Numbered from the stretch's first letter, positions 41,001 through 53,185 are shown. The stretch is 64,000 nt of DNA from Adineta ricciae (GCA_905250025.1 CAJNOJ010000027.1:248001-312000), one strand, 5' to 3'. Numbers and translations are program-made. Notes: a model not told the origin generated them from the sequence alone.

Positions 41001-42434
41001 TTTTTTTGCAAATTTATCAATGAGATAGACAATCACTCGACACGCACGCGGATAGTAGAAAAAGTGTCAAAACATACAATCTATGTTCTTGCTATAAAAA
41101 AAAACTGATCACTACCGATGAAAAAAGCAATTCAATATTGTTCGTTTACTGGCGTTTGCGAACTAAAATGTAATGCGATGTGTGTGTCGACATGTTATCA
41201 CCAATAGCAGGATTACCGCCACCACCAGTTGCAGCCGATATTTCATAGCCTAAACGAATCATTTTACCGATAACATCCATATAAACAAGAGCTCGTTCGT
41301 CTTTTTCTGCTGAATAGTTTCCAAACCAAACAAATGCAGATTCGGACGCGTTTGGAAGAATTTCGTGAACGAGTTCTTTTTCGGCAAATATACGATAGTG
41401 CTTTGGATACGATACGAGGACGATCAACGAAACAACATCAATTCGACCGCTTGCCGAGTCACTGTCTGCAGAGTTCGATGAAGCCATGGCTGATGCGATC
41501 GGAGGAAAACAATAATATGAGCGAGCAGTAGAGTGTAATGGGCGGACAAATAGTAGAGAGAATAAAAGACGACGATGTTCTGATGGTAATGATTACGGGG
41601 GTCGCGGCTTTTCGGAGAGCAGAAAAAGATAGAGAAAAGAAGAACAGCTTAGGTATTTTCTAGCTTGTGTATTACAAGGTCGCCGTGTTTCCGTTTTCTC
41701 CTTCTCCTTCTTCTTTTTCTTCTTAGTCGTTTTTTTCGCAGAAGATTGATTGAAAGACATGCGGGATGGCATTTTCTTCATCTGATAATAGTGTGTTGTG
41801 TGGCTGCTAGTTTCCTATATAGGTTCGCTATTGTTGATAGGTGTTGCTGTTATTGTTATTATTATTATTATCATTGTTATGATCTCATTTCCTTTACACG
41901 ACGCACGTTGTGTTGCATTTTGTCGAAGGAAGAGTTTTTCTCGTTCTTGTTCTCAACATATCATTTAGTGGACTGAAAAACAAAAAATATTATTAATTAT
42001 CAGCTGCCTGATGACGATCAGCCATGCTAGTTAAGTATCGTTTGTCTTCGATGCTGCATACATATACCATTAGCTCGACATTGTTTGACATTTTCCAAAG
42101 AATTATAGATTGGAAACTTATTGTTTCAAACGAATCTTACGAGAAAAATCGCGAAAAAATAACCATGCATACATCCATCGAAAAGCGAATCGGAACGTGC
42201 GAGATCATTTTTCATCAGATGTTTTTCATTATAGAAAATGTATTAATCGAGCATTGGCTACACTCTATGTCAAAGATGAAGAACTCGAATTAGCTAAAGT
42301 AAGATTAATACCATTCTTTTTACGATTTGCAGAACGATGTGTTCTAGGCTCGTTTGCTGCTCTATCATATGTGTCGTCTATCACTCAAAGAAGGTCTTGA
42401 ATTACTTGGCATTGAAGCATTGACTCGCGTATGA
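38087..42434 (+). CDS. RARS2: mitochondrial-type arginyl-tRNA synthetase
   Basis: This class I aminoacyl-tRNA synthetase charges tRNA-Arg, presumably in mitochondria. The start at 38087 ([11 protein letters not shown]) is basic and presequence-like and runs into IKAVLRSIP; an upstream in-frame extension cannot be excluded. The ArgRS core shows [20 protein letters not shown] with the HIGH-equivalent HAGH (split by the intron near 38800-38850), then [12 protein letters not shown] and DEYQSES. It continues with [22 protein letters not shown] at the KMSKS position and YCHARLCSLE. The last two exons (42235-42298 and 42347-42434) encode the anticodon-binding end, [16 protein letters not shown], matching the RARS2 C-terminus (ANGMKLLGIT). 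Exon phases agree across the 480-bp (about 40391-40872) and 1287-bp (40948-42234) introns. AATAAA follows 34 nt after the stop. Confidence 0.88.
41146..41487 (-). CDS. hypothetical 113-residue protein nested in RARS2 intron
   Basis: A single-exon frame lies wholly inside the 1287-bp intron of RARS2 on the opposite strand. It begins at an ATG in good context (GCCATGG) just after CATCAG, and ends [13 protein letters not shown]. It starts with a Ser/Asp-rich segment, then predicted beta and alpha segments ([45 protein letters not shown]) and a Gly-rich loop before the last strand. The ending ([18 protein letters not shown]) weakly recalls the last strands of GTP cyclohydrolase I feedback regulatory protein, but similarity is too low to assign. 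The unusual length of the host intron is explained if this is a real gene. Confidence 0.6.
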   Translation of the reverse strand: MASSNSADSDSASGRIDVVSLIVLVSYPKHYRIFAEKELVHEILPNASESAFVWFGNYSAEKDERALVYMDVIGKMIRLGYEISAATGGGGNPAIGDNMSTHTSHYILVRKRQ

Positions 42435-42467
42435 GTTGTTACTTATTGTTGTTGTTGTTTCTTTTCA

Positions 42468-42473
42468 AATAAA
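42468..42473 (+). terminator. polyadenylation signal AATAAA
   Basis: A canonical AATAAA 34 nt past the RARS2 stop codon. It lies in the 139-bp gap between RARS2 and the convergent Tctex1 gene. Confidence 0.6.
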
Positions 42474-42573
42474 ATCAACTTTTGTTATCACACAAAAAAA
42501 GAAGAAAGATGAGAAAAACTTGAAAATAACATTAGATTCATTCATAGAACTACTCGATTGAAAGCTATCCAGT

Positions 42574-43437
42574 TTATATCGCCCCAAGATCTGTGTAACA
42601 AAGAAAAACAATGATTAATATATCACAATCGACACCTTGCATTCGGATAGTAACTGAATTGTCGGTATCCGTATTCCATAAACATCGCGAAGCAACATGC
42701 AAGCCAATTGTTGTCGTTGGAAATACAGTTAAATGAACAACAATTTTGTATCGATGATCACCGCTGCCGGTAGCAGATAGGAGATGAGTTTTCACTTTCG
42801 AACGGACTAAATTGCCGAGTGCAGATAGTTGGGAAGCATAGAGTAGACTGGAGTGGAATTGCATTCGTTTTGTGTGTGCACGTATTTGTGTGTCGTGCTC
42901 GAGTTGGTGTTTCAATTCTAACCAATTCACAGGACGTAGTGGTTCTAATTGATGTGTGTCTTGTTCACTTGAAGATACACTGTTGGTTCGTGGTAAACCT
43001 GTGTTAATCTTAGCTTGAATATGGCCGTAAAGTGTTGAACGTTTCGGATGTGCACTATGAGTGACATGCGAAGACGAAAGTTCTTGAGAAGGTTGTGGTA
43101 CAGTGTTCCGAATGGTACGTTTAGCTGGTTCATTTGTTGTTGAAATGATCGGTGGTATCGGTTCTAGATTGATTGGTAATGCTAATAGTGGACTTGGTGA
43201 TTTAGGTGATAGCAATGAATTAGTGCGACTGATTGGGGGAAGAACTGCGAAACCATTTTGTTTACATTGATGAGTTAACGATTGTTTGACTTTGGTGGAT
43301 GTATTACACGTTGACTGTAGGCGAGGAAGATGATTATGGTAACCATGTGGTTTAATCATCTTTGGATCATTTTGTGTCATCCTACGACAAACAAGTTCAT
43401 ACATGAATCTTTCTTCTCGATTTCGAATATTCAACAT
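42574..43437 (-). CDS. Tctex1-type dynein light chain domain protein
   Basis: A single-exon frame of 287 residues. The N-terminal 165 residues or so are Ser/Pro-rich and probably disordered. The C-terminal part (about residues 170-287) is a Tctex1/DYNLT domain: it includes NWLELKHQLE, SALGNLVRSKVKTHL, YKIVVHLTV, the hallmark SRCLWNTDTDNSVT and a final hydrophobic strand. Tctex1-domain proteins act as dynein light chains or adaptors in cytoplasmic or axonemal dynein; the long N-terminal extension fits the TCTEX1D/DYNLT2-5 group rather than DYNLT1/3. The first ATG (43437) was taken. A spliced upstream exon cannot be excluded. Confidence 0.82.
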   Translation of the reverse strand: MLNIRNREERFMYELVCRRMTQNDPKMIKPHGYHNHLPRLQSTCNTSTKVKQSLTHQCKQNGFAVLPPISRTNSLLSPKSPSPLLALPINLEPIPPIISTTNEPAKRTIRNTVPQPSQELSSSHVTHSAHPKRSTLYGHIQAKINTGLPRTNSVSSSEQDTHQLEPLRPVNWLELKHQLEHDTQIRAHTKRMQFHSSLLYASQLSALGNLVRSKVKTHLLSATGSGDHRYKIVVHLTVFPTTTIGLHVASRCLWNTDTDNSVTIRMQGVDCDILIIVFLCYTDLGAI

Positions 43438-44356
43438 ACCATGGCTTAATAGAGTATCGTTTTACTATGTCGACCATTTTCACACTTGTATATAAAATGC
43501 TGGAAAAAATATGTGACAACGTGCATTATAAATCTACTGTCATCGAGAAGCTCTAATAGGATTGTTGTCATAGGCATGTTTGTCTATACTAACAAACTAG
43601 AGGGTGTCAGGAGAGAAGAGAAACGTTGTAAATATTTCATCTTTGAATATATAAATGTGTTGAGATAGGTCGCTCACGTAGAAGACGTTCTCTAGTCATT
43701 AAAAGAAACTCTAGATTTATAAGGTCAAACACAACACATTGATCGGATTTTCGTTGTAGGAACACCGTGACTTTCGGCTTCAATATTCTTATCTGATTAT
43801 TATACATGGAGGACATTTCGAAAAAGTTAAAATAACAATGTTTGTTTAATGAGCTAACTGAAAAAAGAACAGCACCTGGGTGTAGCCATGCAATTAAAAA
43901 AGAGTCTTTGCTTATTTTAGAAGTATTATTCTTTTCAAATCATAATCTCCTTTCATTACCTGCGATTCATTAACGACAAATCGACGATTTCGTTCTATTT
44001 CGGCGACGACGCATGAAATTCAACGTGATCAACTGACGAGAGACAGTACGAAAACTGATCTAAGATCAAGAAAGAAGTTTATTAGTACATGTGTCTGTAT
44101 CGAGTATACTCTCAGTGAAATGATTTCTCTCATTTTTATTGTTTTATCTGTAAGTACTTGAACATATCTTCAATTTTCAATGTTACAACTCCGATAAGAA
44201 GTTACAAATTTGAACTCATTCATCTGTTTCTCTCAAGCTAAAAGAATATGCGTGATATTTATCGTGTATAATGTCATATATATTAATATTCATTTATTAA
44301 GTTAATAGGAATCTGCCATCGTATATAAGAAAGAAATTAGTTTATAGTTTTGGTGT
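43438..44356. other. spacer between Tctex1 gene and carboxypeptidase
   Basis: About 0.9 kb of AT-rich DNA between two minus-strand genes. Nothing coding is supported. It should hold the Tctex1 promoter and the carboxypeptidase 3' UTR. Confidence 0.55.
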
Positions 44357-46040
44357 CTATCCGTAGACATGTCCTTCAATGTATTTCAATAAAGCTAATT
44401 CTCCAGCTAAGGTTTCTTGACCACTTGGTAAAATTTGATTTTCGGGTAATAAGAATCCATATTCTCCTACAAAATGAACCAGTATTGATGTGAAACGAAC
44501 ATAGCTAATCACTTCGACTGACCTGTATCTCGAAGTTCGACAGCATAACTAAAAGTAATGTTAGCAGTGCCAGATGTCCAGTCAACTGTGTTACCGGATG
44601 CAACGTAGATTGTTGCACCGATATTGCCATGAACGTATCGAGTACCTGAAACGAGTCTTCCAGATATATTCGAAGTTTTTCGTCTTCTATTTACCAAACA
44701 CAGCACGAAGTGCGGCAACAGCTTGAGCTGAACCATCATCTTGTAATTTGAATTGAGCTGGCTTCTTTGTTGTATAGCCTAACAAAGGTAACTTTCAGAA
44801 ACGTGGGTGAAAGCAATTGAATTTTACCCCATGGTGTCATCCATAGTTGCGAATACGAATGAAAGTTGATGTAATGAACAATACTATCTTTATGATCACT
44901 GATAAACTTCGATACTTGGAGAGTTTCAATTTCCGAGAACGGTTTACTACCACAATAGATATCATCGCATGGATCATGCGTGGCACCACCTAGAAATGAT
45001 CTAGTCATACTTGTTTTCGTTTAAATAAACCGATCAATACCTTCGCACCACTGGTAATCCCAGTTACGATTTGGATCAGCACCAAAACAGTTAGGATTCG
45101 ATGTTTTGCTTCGAGTTTTGCGCCATAAACGATCTAGAATGAATAAAAAGCTTTCTATTCAATCGATGCGAAACTAATTACCTTTGGACCATGTGTATGC
45201 ATAACCGTCGACGTTGAAAACTGGTAAAATATAGTAATCGAATTGATCAACAATGTGTGTTATTGTTGGATCAATGCTATAGTTTGATAGGAGTGCGTGA
45301 GCAATATAGATATTCGTTGCTGGACTAATCCATTCACGCGCATGAATACCTAAAAAGTTGTGTTTTTGAGAAAATGTATGAGAGTCGTTATCAGGTGTAC
45401 CTCCGTCCCACCAAACAGCTTTTTTTGCGTTCACCGGGGTACCATCACGTTTAACAGCTGCTTTATTTGACGAAATTTTCAAGCCTTTCAGATCGCGTTT
45501 TTCATACGACTGACCAACTACGAATGAACTAGCTAAGTTTGGATATGTTTGCACCATTTTATCAATCCAAGCATGGATTTCTTCAAGTGGATGGTATTTA
45601 TCGTAAGCAAAGTCATCGGCATTGTAAGTCGACGATTCTAATTTGTGAATTAACTTTTGTCCTTCAATAACAGAGCCGATATCTTTCATAGCTACATCGT
45701 ATTTGACATTCAATTCCTTTGATAAATACGTAGCGAAACTTTCAATCGATTCTGGTGCTACACTAACAATAATCTACGAAAGATAAAGTAACAGTATGAC
45801 ATATCAACGAATGTATGTGGAAAAACTCACCGGCATATCTTTACGGAACTCTTCAGACCAAAAGTTAATTTTATGTTGATATGCACTACGGCTAAATTCA
45901 AGTATTTTAGCTACTTGCTCATTGTTTACAATATGTAAATGCCACAGTTGATATTGTGAATAGGATTTGTACGCATTCACATTAGAATCGATTGTTGCTA
46001 GTAGAACAATCGCAACTAATGATGAAAAGACTATTTTCAT
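44357..46040 (-). CDS. secreted M14A metallocarboxypeptidase, CPA-like
   Basis: This zinc exopeptidase removes C-terminal residues, probably in digestion. The start at 46040 is followed by a signal peptide ([20 protein letters not shown]). A prodomain (about residues 20-110, [11 protein letters not shown]) precedes the catalytic domain. The active-site residues are present: the zinc ligands in [11 protein letters not shown] and in [13 protein letters not shown], the substrate-binding Arg in [10 protein letters not shown], the Tyr248 equivalent in [11 protein letters not shown], and the catalytic Glu in [15 protein letters not shown]. The S1' selectivity position (residue 255 of bovine CPA) is Val, which suggests preference for hydrophobic rather than basic C-termini. 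About six short introns occur. A GTTTTTTTTTGGCTAACAG lies 4 nt before the ATG, like a splice acceptor. Confidence 0.93.
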
Positions 46041-46530
46041 ACTTCTGTTAGCCAAAAAAAAACGAAGATGAAATGATAACGCATCGCCGCAGATATTTAT
46101 ATCACCATCGATGTGAAAATCGAAAAAAGATAACACGGTTTCAAGCAGCGAAAAAATGCTGACACGATATCGACTTCTAATTGTCAGCATGATAGATAAT
46201 GCACTTGAGAAAAAAATCCTTGATGGTCTATTCAAACGACAAACAATGCCGATAGCATAAAACACCGAAGTATTAGTCGATCATTCAATCTTAAAACAGT
46301 TTGAGACTGTGTTATGTCTATTTTCTTTTGCACATTGCTTCGAGAAAACATGTTCAGTACAGAAAAAGAACGAAACGAACAACGAGAAGAAGTATAACAA
46401 CAATGAGATAAAGATACTGATCAATTGAGAGATATCCTGAAAACAGCTATACACCACCGAGCAGAGAAAGAAACGAACAGACAAAACATATCAGTTATTT
46501 TCAAGACGGACGAAAACAAAGATTTCCAAG
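46041..46530. other. spacer between carboxypeptidase and RSK
   Basis: About 0.5 kb without convincing coding sequence. It should hold the carboxypeptidase promoter and the RSK 3' UTR. Confidence 0.55.
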
Positions 46531-49304
46531 TCATTTCACTGTCGCAACTTTTTGTTGATGAACAGTTCGTTCATTGCGTCGTTTAAATAGATTCGAGTCA
46601 CCAATTGGACCAAGTGCTAACGTTTTATTTGTATTAGCATTCATTGCATTAAATGTAGCATCAAGATTGTGCTAGAGAGGGAGACCGAATGATTTCAATA
46701 GACATTGGAGAAAGGAAAGAATATCAATACATACGCGGACGAGATTATAATCTTGAATATTACTCAATTTGACATTTGGGAGATTATCAATATTAGAAAA
46801 CCATGGATGTTTACACAGCTGAAGTGCCGTTGGTCGCTTTTTTGCATCCACATCAAGCATTGAACTGACAAGTGCCTGAAACGATAGTTTATCAGTAGAA
46901 CGATTAATCTCAAGAACGGAAGTAACTACATACTTTTGCATTATCTGTTACTCGATCCCACGTTGGCCCTGTAAATTGTATCTTGGTAGATGTTCGTGCA
47001 AGAATTGTTTCATGAGAATCATTTCGATCACAAACGAATGGTGTATTACCAGACAATAAGGTGTACAACAATACTCCAAGACTCCCTAGATACAAACGCA
47101 TGGTAATCGAGTCTTTTCTTATCATTTGTTTTACATACATATATCACAGGATTCATCGTACTGTTTTTTCGAGAGAACTTCAGGCGCAGCATATTCTTTA
47201 GTAAAACACGGTGTCATCAGTAAACCATTTTCTGCACGTTGTTGCTTGGCAAAACCAAAGTCAACGATTCGCAACGATGATGCCTGACGACTCTCATCAA
47301 GATACATTATGTTTCGTGGTTGTAGATCACGATGTACTAAAATGAGAAGATCATGTTTTCCATTGGGATATGATCGATGAGAAGGGAAAAGCTTACCGAT
47401 TGAGTTTCGATGCAATTGCTCGATTGTTTTTATGATCACAAACATGATTTTGGCACTTTCACGTTCTGACAGCGATTTTTCTTGACGAATTTTATCAAAT
47501 AATTCACCACCACGCATCAATTCAGTAACGATATAAACACTTGGCGTATTGTAAAACGCATCGCGTATCTAAACGTTAAGAAAGAGTAGATTCGATTAAG
47601 TGAATCTCTTCGAAAGTTTTCATCCATACATGAATGATATGTGTTAGTTGTCGATAACAAAATAATAGTTCGATTTCGTCAGCCGGATCATGAATATGTG
47701 CATCTTTGATGACTTTCACTGCATATTCCATATGTGTTTGTTTGTGTATACAGCGATAGCATATCGACATTTTTCCTCGTCCGAGTGCTTCTTTTAATTC
47801 GTATTCATCATTGAACGGAGTAAATTTCACGCCACTGATTGCTCGTAAACGTCGCTCGATGTTACTCACATACGTTGGATCGCCTTGACGAGCATGAATG
47901 AGATCTGGTGCGATGTAGCTGAAGCCTTGAAATGTTTTATTAGCATCAGCGCTGGGTGGAATACCCGGTGAATCTAAAGAAAGCTTTCGAATGAAAATAT
48001 GTTCGATAAGTAACAAATAGAGTGTTACCTGTTGGTGTTTTACATGTAAACTCTTTATCAAAATAATGTGCATAGTCAGAATGAATCGGTGGTATAAATG
48101 GTGGTTCAATTTCTCGTCGATATAATTTATCCCAATCAATCGAGACAAAAAATGCGTGTTTTTGAATGTTACGAAAACCATCAGGTCCTGCGCCTAACCG
48201 ATTGGCTGGATTACGTTTGAATAACATTCGTAATAAGCTTTGCGCTTCTAATGATGGATAAGTTGGCATAGCTAATTTCGCTTTCAATATCATATTCATT
48301 GTTTCTTTACGGTTTGCACCATGAAACGGTAAATGTCCAGTGATCATTTCGAATGCAAGAACACCGAACGACCACCAGTCAGCAACATGCGAGTGTCCTT
48401 TACGTGATACTACTTCAGGTGACATGTATTCCACCGTACCGCAGAACGAGAATGTTTTCGAATCTTGCGTTGGAATCGATTCTTTGGATAAACCGAAGTC
48501 AGTTAGAGCAATGTGACCATCTGAATCGAGGAGAATGTTTTCGGGTTTTAAATCGCGATAGACAATGCCAAGAGAATGTAGATGATCGAGAGCAAGTGCC
48601 AATTCCGCTAAGTAGAATTGAACATCTCGTTCCGTGAACATGACTGAAGAAAAGAATTCAGATAGAATTGAACACGATCGATGTCGTACCTTCTTTTGAT
48701 AGACGTGTGAAAAGATCACCGCCACGTAGAAAATCCAGCACCAAATATACTTTGCCTTGTGTTTGATAAGCATAATGAAGTTTAACAATGAATGGATGGG
48801 ATATTTGAGCTAAGATATCTCTCTCCATCTTTGTTCGCTGTCGATCACGAACTATAGAAAACACAAGAGACATTCGGTTTTATTATAATGAACAACGCAA
48901 CCAAACATTACCTTTGAGACTCGCTTTTGTAAGTACTTTCATCGCATAGAGTGTACCCGCGTCAGGTCCAACAGTCTTTCGAACAAGAAAAACCTTTAAA
49001 GGCAAAAATAAAGGTAATTAAATAGAACCATGAAAAAGTTCCTACTTTTCCAAAGGAACCGGCACCCAACGTCTGCAGCAGCTCGAATTGTGACGAATCA
49101 GCTCGATCACAACCCTCCTTCGTAACATTAGTAATTTCGATTTCGTGCTCACTACCATTATGTTCATCCTAAATAAGAAATATTAATTAAAAAATAAACA
49201 ACACAATAGTCTATACATCCTACATCCTGGTCTGATGAGTTTTGACGTTTGTCCTCATCACCGCCATATGAACTCCAAGCGAATGAAAACAGTGAATGAA
49301 ACAT
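46531..49304 (-). CDS. p90 ribosomal S6 kinase (RSK), two kinase domains
   Basis: RSK is an ERK effector. Its C-terminal CAMK-type domain responds to ERK and its N-terminal AGC-type domain phosphorylates substrates. The N-terminal domain shows [34 protein letters not shown] and [12 protein letters not shown]. It continues with [12 protein letters not shown], then [12 protein letters not shown] and the hydrophobic motif FQGFSY. The C-terminal domain shows [17 protein letters not shown], the catalytic loop [32 protein letters not shown] and AAPEV, and ends ..QQKVATVK. The canonical HRDLKPxN lysine of the C-terminal domain is Gln, while its Asp and Asn remain. The nearest 5' exon starts at 49304 ([10 protein letters not shown]) and is in phase 0 with the first shared exon (acceptor at 49168). 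Further candidate 5' exons lie upstream. Confidence 0.93.
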
Positions 49305-50650
49305 ACCGAATAATACTCAGTTAAAAAGTAAATATAATATGCATGATTTATTAAACGGATTCTCATTACGTTTTTTTTTTCTGTCTCCCTCCCTCTTTCT
49401 ATTTATCCGTTCGTTTTTCTTTTCCGATCAATATGTGTCATACGGAGAACGACAAACGCGTATATACCTGACTTTTTTATGCATGCATTACTCTCCATAT
49501 GTGCACTTATCGCAGCTGCGTATTCGTATCATTAGATGAAAATGAATGACAACGACGTCGATTAATATCGTCAATATTGAAATATACAAAGAAACCCAAA
49601 TTATGTTTCAAGGCATGATATTAAGACGCTTGTTGTCTCGTGTTTTCTTTATGAATGTCAAGAGATTCTTAGAAGCTTTCTTCTACCTAGATTAATGAGT
49701 TGGATGTCAGTCGATGAGATGCATATGATTATTTATTTAATAGGCAAAAATAAGAGAGAAAATCCGTGACCTGATCTTTCGTATTAGGAAATCTTTTCAA
49801 CTTGCAATTATATAAAGTTGTTTTCTTCGCCTCAGCGAAGTGTTCTTTCGATCGAAGTATTCATGTGCATTGGTGCATATTTTCAAGGTAAAAAGGAAAA
49901 CAGCAGAATAGGACAAATCGATTTTGATGAAAAAGCAGGATGCACAGTCGCTGGCATCTATTATCATTGTTAAAAAATATCTCCGAAGAAAAGCGTCAAC
50001 TTGATTATGTTCTGAAGTCAAAAAAACTGATATCCCTTTCCATACTCAGAATAATATTACAGATTGAGATTTATAATTATAGTCAAATTACTGAACCTTC
50101 TCAATCCTCTTCTCATATCTGTAATTAACTGTGTGACCGTGCAAAGTACATTGCATTGCATTTAGAAGAAAAGAACAAAGGAGACATACCGCCCTGCTTC
50201 TATCCTACGCGTTTTTTAAACTGACACAAACAAAAGACAAACATTATATATACATGGCATTAGAAAAAACATTTCAATTCAATAAATGATATAGTGTATG
50301 TATGCACAGAACGCGAACACACGTTTTTCGAGTGGGCGACAGTGCCGATGCGGGTGCTTTGTGTAACAGCAGTGTCTGTTTCCGCGCCCACATATGAGAA
50401 ACGAACGAAAAGATTCGGGTTCTTTCTTTTAATATAAAAGAGCAAGATGTTCTATTGAAAGAAAAAGTATTTCGTAATCAATCCTATTTGAGACTTATTT
50501 ATGTTCGTATCGTACTAAAGAAAAAATACGGCAAATTTGATTAGTTTCTCAAAAACAATAGATCAGCTATAAATAATAGCGCTCGTGTTGGAGAATAAAG
50601 TCCGTAGAGTAAATCAGATGGGAATTATTAGACAAAAACAAATCACTTAC

Positions 50651-51298
50651 ATAGTTCATATCACTAGATATATTTCGTTGGACGGATGGAAATGACGCAC
50701 TTGAATCAGTGGTTAACACTAACGATGGAACAGTAGCTAAGTCCAAAGAACTCATCGTGTTCGTATTATTATCTTCACTGACTGTCTTATCAGATGCTCT
50801 TAAGCGTCGAAGTAGTGATCGACGAGTATTGAAAACATTGTTTTTCATATCGGAGTGACTGTCTTTAATCGTATCGATCATATGTAATTGTGGATGACTC
50901 GTCGTTCTTTTGCATAGAAGATTTTTATCAATATTTGTGGTAAGCTGCGAAGTTGACGGCGATTTATAGAATTGACTCAACGATGAATGATGCGGCTTTT
51001 TGAAGAAAAGATGTAACGATGATGAAAGCGTTCCGTAGCGACCGTGTTTTTGACGACGAAGAGTTAGAGAATGTAAATGTTTTAGAATGCGGAGGAAACT
51101 ATTTGACTGGAGCGGCGAAATCGCTGTTGATGATTCAACATGTGTACAGGAATAGGTTGATGATGTTGACGAACGTTGAGATGATAGGTTGGAATCTTGA
51201 ATATCGATGCCAGTACCCGACTCACATGAACTCAAGTAGAATATGTGATGTTCGTTCTTGTGTGGCAACTCAAGAGAATCCATGTTAATGTATTTCAT
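50651..51298 (-). CDS. Ser/Thr-rich exon, possible RSK N-terminal extension
   Basis: An open frame of 216 codons from ATG 51298 (MKYINMDSLEL; an inner ATG is at 51283), ending at a strong donor TAT|GTAAGTG in phase 0. If the donor is not used the frame runs 27 codons further to a stop at 50567. The product is rich in Ser, Thr, His and Arg, with no recognised domain. The phase-0 donor could join the first shared exon of RSK at 49168, making this a long alternative N-terminus, or it could be a separate gene inside the RSK 5' region. No splice acceptor was found immediately upstream, so it would be a first exon. Confidence 0.45.
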
Positions 51299-51795
51299 GA
51301 ACAGACGAACCGGTAAAAGTGACAACGTCAGAAGGAAATTAAGACAATATGTTGATTATATTGCAAATGCATGGTCACTGCGTACTTATGACATGATAGA
51401 CGTGAGGAAAAGATCAAAGTAGAAAAGGAGAGAAAACGAGAGAAGTGAGTAGGCGCTTAAGTTTTTTTAGCCAAAGAGAAGAATGAGAGAAGGGAGAGAG
51501 AGAAGGAGAGAAAAAAGCACTTTTTATTTCTTTACAGTCAATGCTAGACAGCGGAAAAAAACGAATGCTGTCGTCATTAAATATAAGTATATTCAACCGA
51601 ACAATTACAATAACAAATACTGACGTCATTCTTTTCTTTTTTTTGTGTCATAACTAAGATTAATTCTAATAGGCGAATTGTCAGTGATGTGACTCTTATA
51701 TAATTTTTCATCCTTAGAGGACAACCCTTGACGAACTCGTTCAGGGCAATTTCTTCCGAACAACGAATTAGTTCTCTTTTTTTTCTTCAACTTAC

Positions 51796-51882
51796 CACCA
51801 AATCAATATCAGGCAAATCATCATCAGCGATTATATTGACAGTATTGGAAGTTGCACCATGTTTGATGAATGTAACTCCGCG
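51796..51882 (-). CDS. candidate RSK 5' exon B (29 codons)
   Basis: Flanked by CATTTAG at its start and GTG|GTAAGTTG at its end, both in phase 0. It encodes RGVTFIKHGATSNTVNI followed by an acidic IADDDLPDIDLV. It can follow the MPLAQ exon at 53057-53185 in frame and can lead in frame to the shared RSK exon at 49168. If the donor is not used, translation stops two codons later. Confidence 0.45.
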
Positions 51883-53056
51883 CTAAATGAAAAGAAGAAG
51901 ACTTTGAACTAAGGATATGAACCACGATTAGGTTAACCTTAAAAAGAATTCTCGAAGGCAAAGGTGCGCATATTTTTTCACCCGAAGAAAGCTCCATTGG
52001 TTAAGGGCAACACATTAACAAATGGAGGAGATAAAAACCTGACATGGATATTTTTCAGTAACTACCAGGGGAAATCATATGAAATACTCTTTTCAATCGT
52101 ACGCAGCAATCATCAATTTCTTGCGATACCTTATTTACGTTGCTCATGAAGTCTTCGAATATTACAGTGATGGTATAGTTTGCAAATATAATGCAAGAAG
52201 AAAACACCCATTTTTGCTGATTAAATGTTTCCTTTCTATTCGTCGATGCTTTTATCATAATGGAGACGTTTTCTGTTAGAAAGTTACTATGGAAGTTCAT
52301 AATCAGACTTGCAAAAATGCATAAAAAGAGTTCACGGGAACTTAAATAGCGTTTGTACTAGAACTCATGTCAACTAGAAGTACCTTTCATCTGATGAATC
52401 AATAGAAAGTTCTATAGAAACGGAAAACATGCGACTAAATCGCGTTTTACAGGTAATAGGATTTCCTTCTCAGACAGGAGTGCACGTGAAATTATCTTTG
52501 GAACTTCAGGACACTGAAGAATTCATTTGCCATCAGTCAGAATGAATTAGACTTTTCATTCATGAAAACACACACTAGGATTACCGAACTAATGTAAACA
52601 ACATTCTTTCAAATCGAATCACGGATGCAGAAGCAGTCTCTCAGAGTTAATACTCGGCAGAAATCATAGGAGAGAACAACAACAGTCAATCGATATTTAA
52701 TAGGCAAGAGTTTTGATCAAGTTAGAGGGTTTTATTAGTTTAAATCAATTATTCAGAGTGTATATTTACTTTCTAAAGCACTATCAACATCAACAGTTGT
52801 GTTTCGTCAACTCACATTCATGCTATCTGTCTTGAACTAAACATCTGGAAGTTTCGAGAAGAAAGATGGTTTTCCCTAAATGCAAAATGTCTTCCTGTTT
52901 GTAATGGGAAGTCAATTAGATAAAGCTACAACAGTTGCGTTCTTCAATTTTTTTTTCAAGAAGAAAAAACATTGCTGGAAGGCTAACAAATGTTACTCAG
53001 AAAGATTGTTTTCTTCGTAAGTAATGAAAGACATTACCAACAACATCAAAACTTAC

Positions 53057-53185
53057 ATTGATATTCATATGAAAGCGTGATGGATGCGAAGATTCTCTTC
53101 CGAACGGACCGACCGTGGATTTTCCGAAGCCTGATTTCATTTCTAATAAAGTCACATCATCTTTGTAGTTTTGTGCTAATGGCAT
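53057..53185 (-). CDS. candidate RSK first exon beginning MPLAQ
   Basis: Forty-three codons from ATG 53185 to a donor AAT|GTAAGT in phase 0. The product starts MPLAQNYKDDVTLLEMKSG. Vertebrate RSK1 and RSK2 also begin with MPLAQ, and this exon lies upstream of and on the same strand as the RSK gene. I therefore read it as the distal first exon of a longer RSK transcript spliced through 51796-51882. It is not proven that these exons join. Confidence 0.5.
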
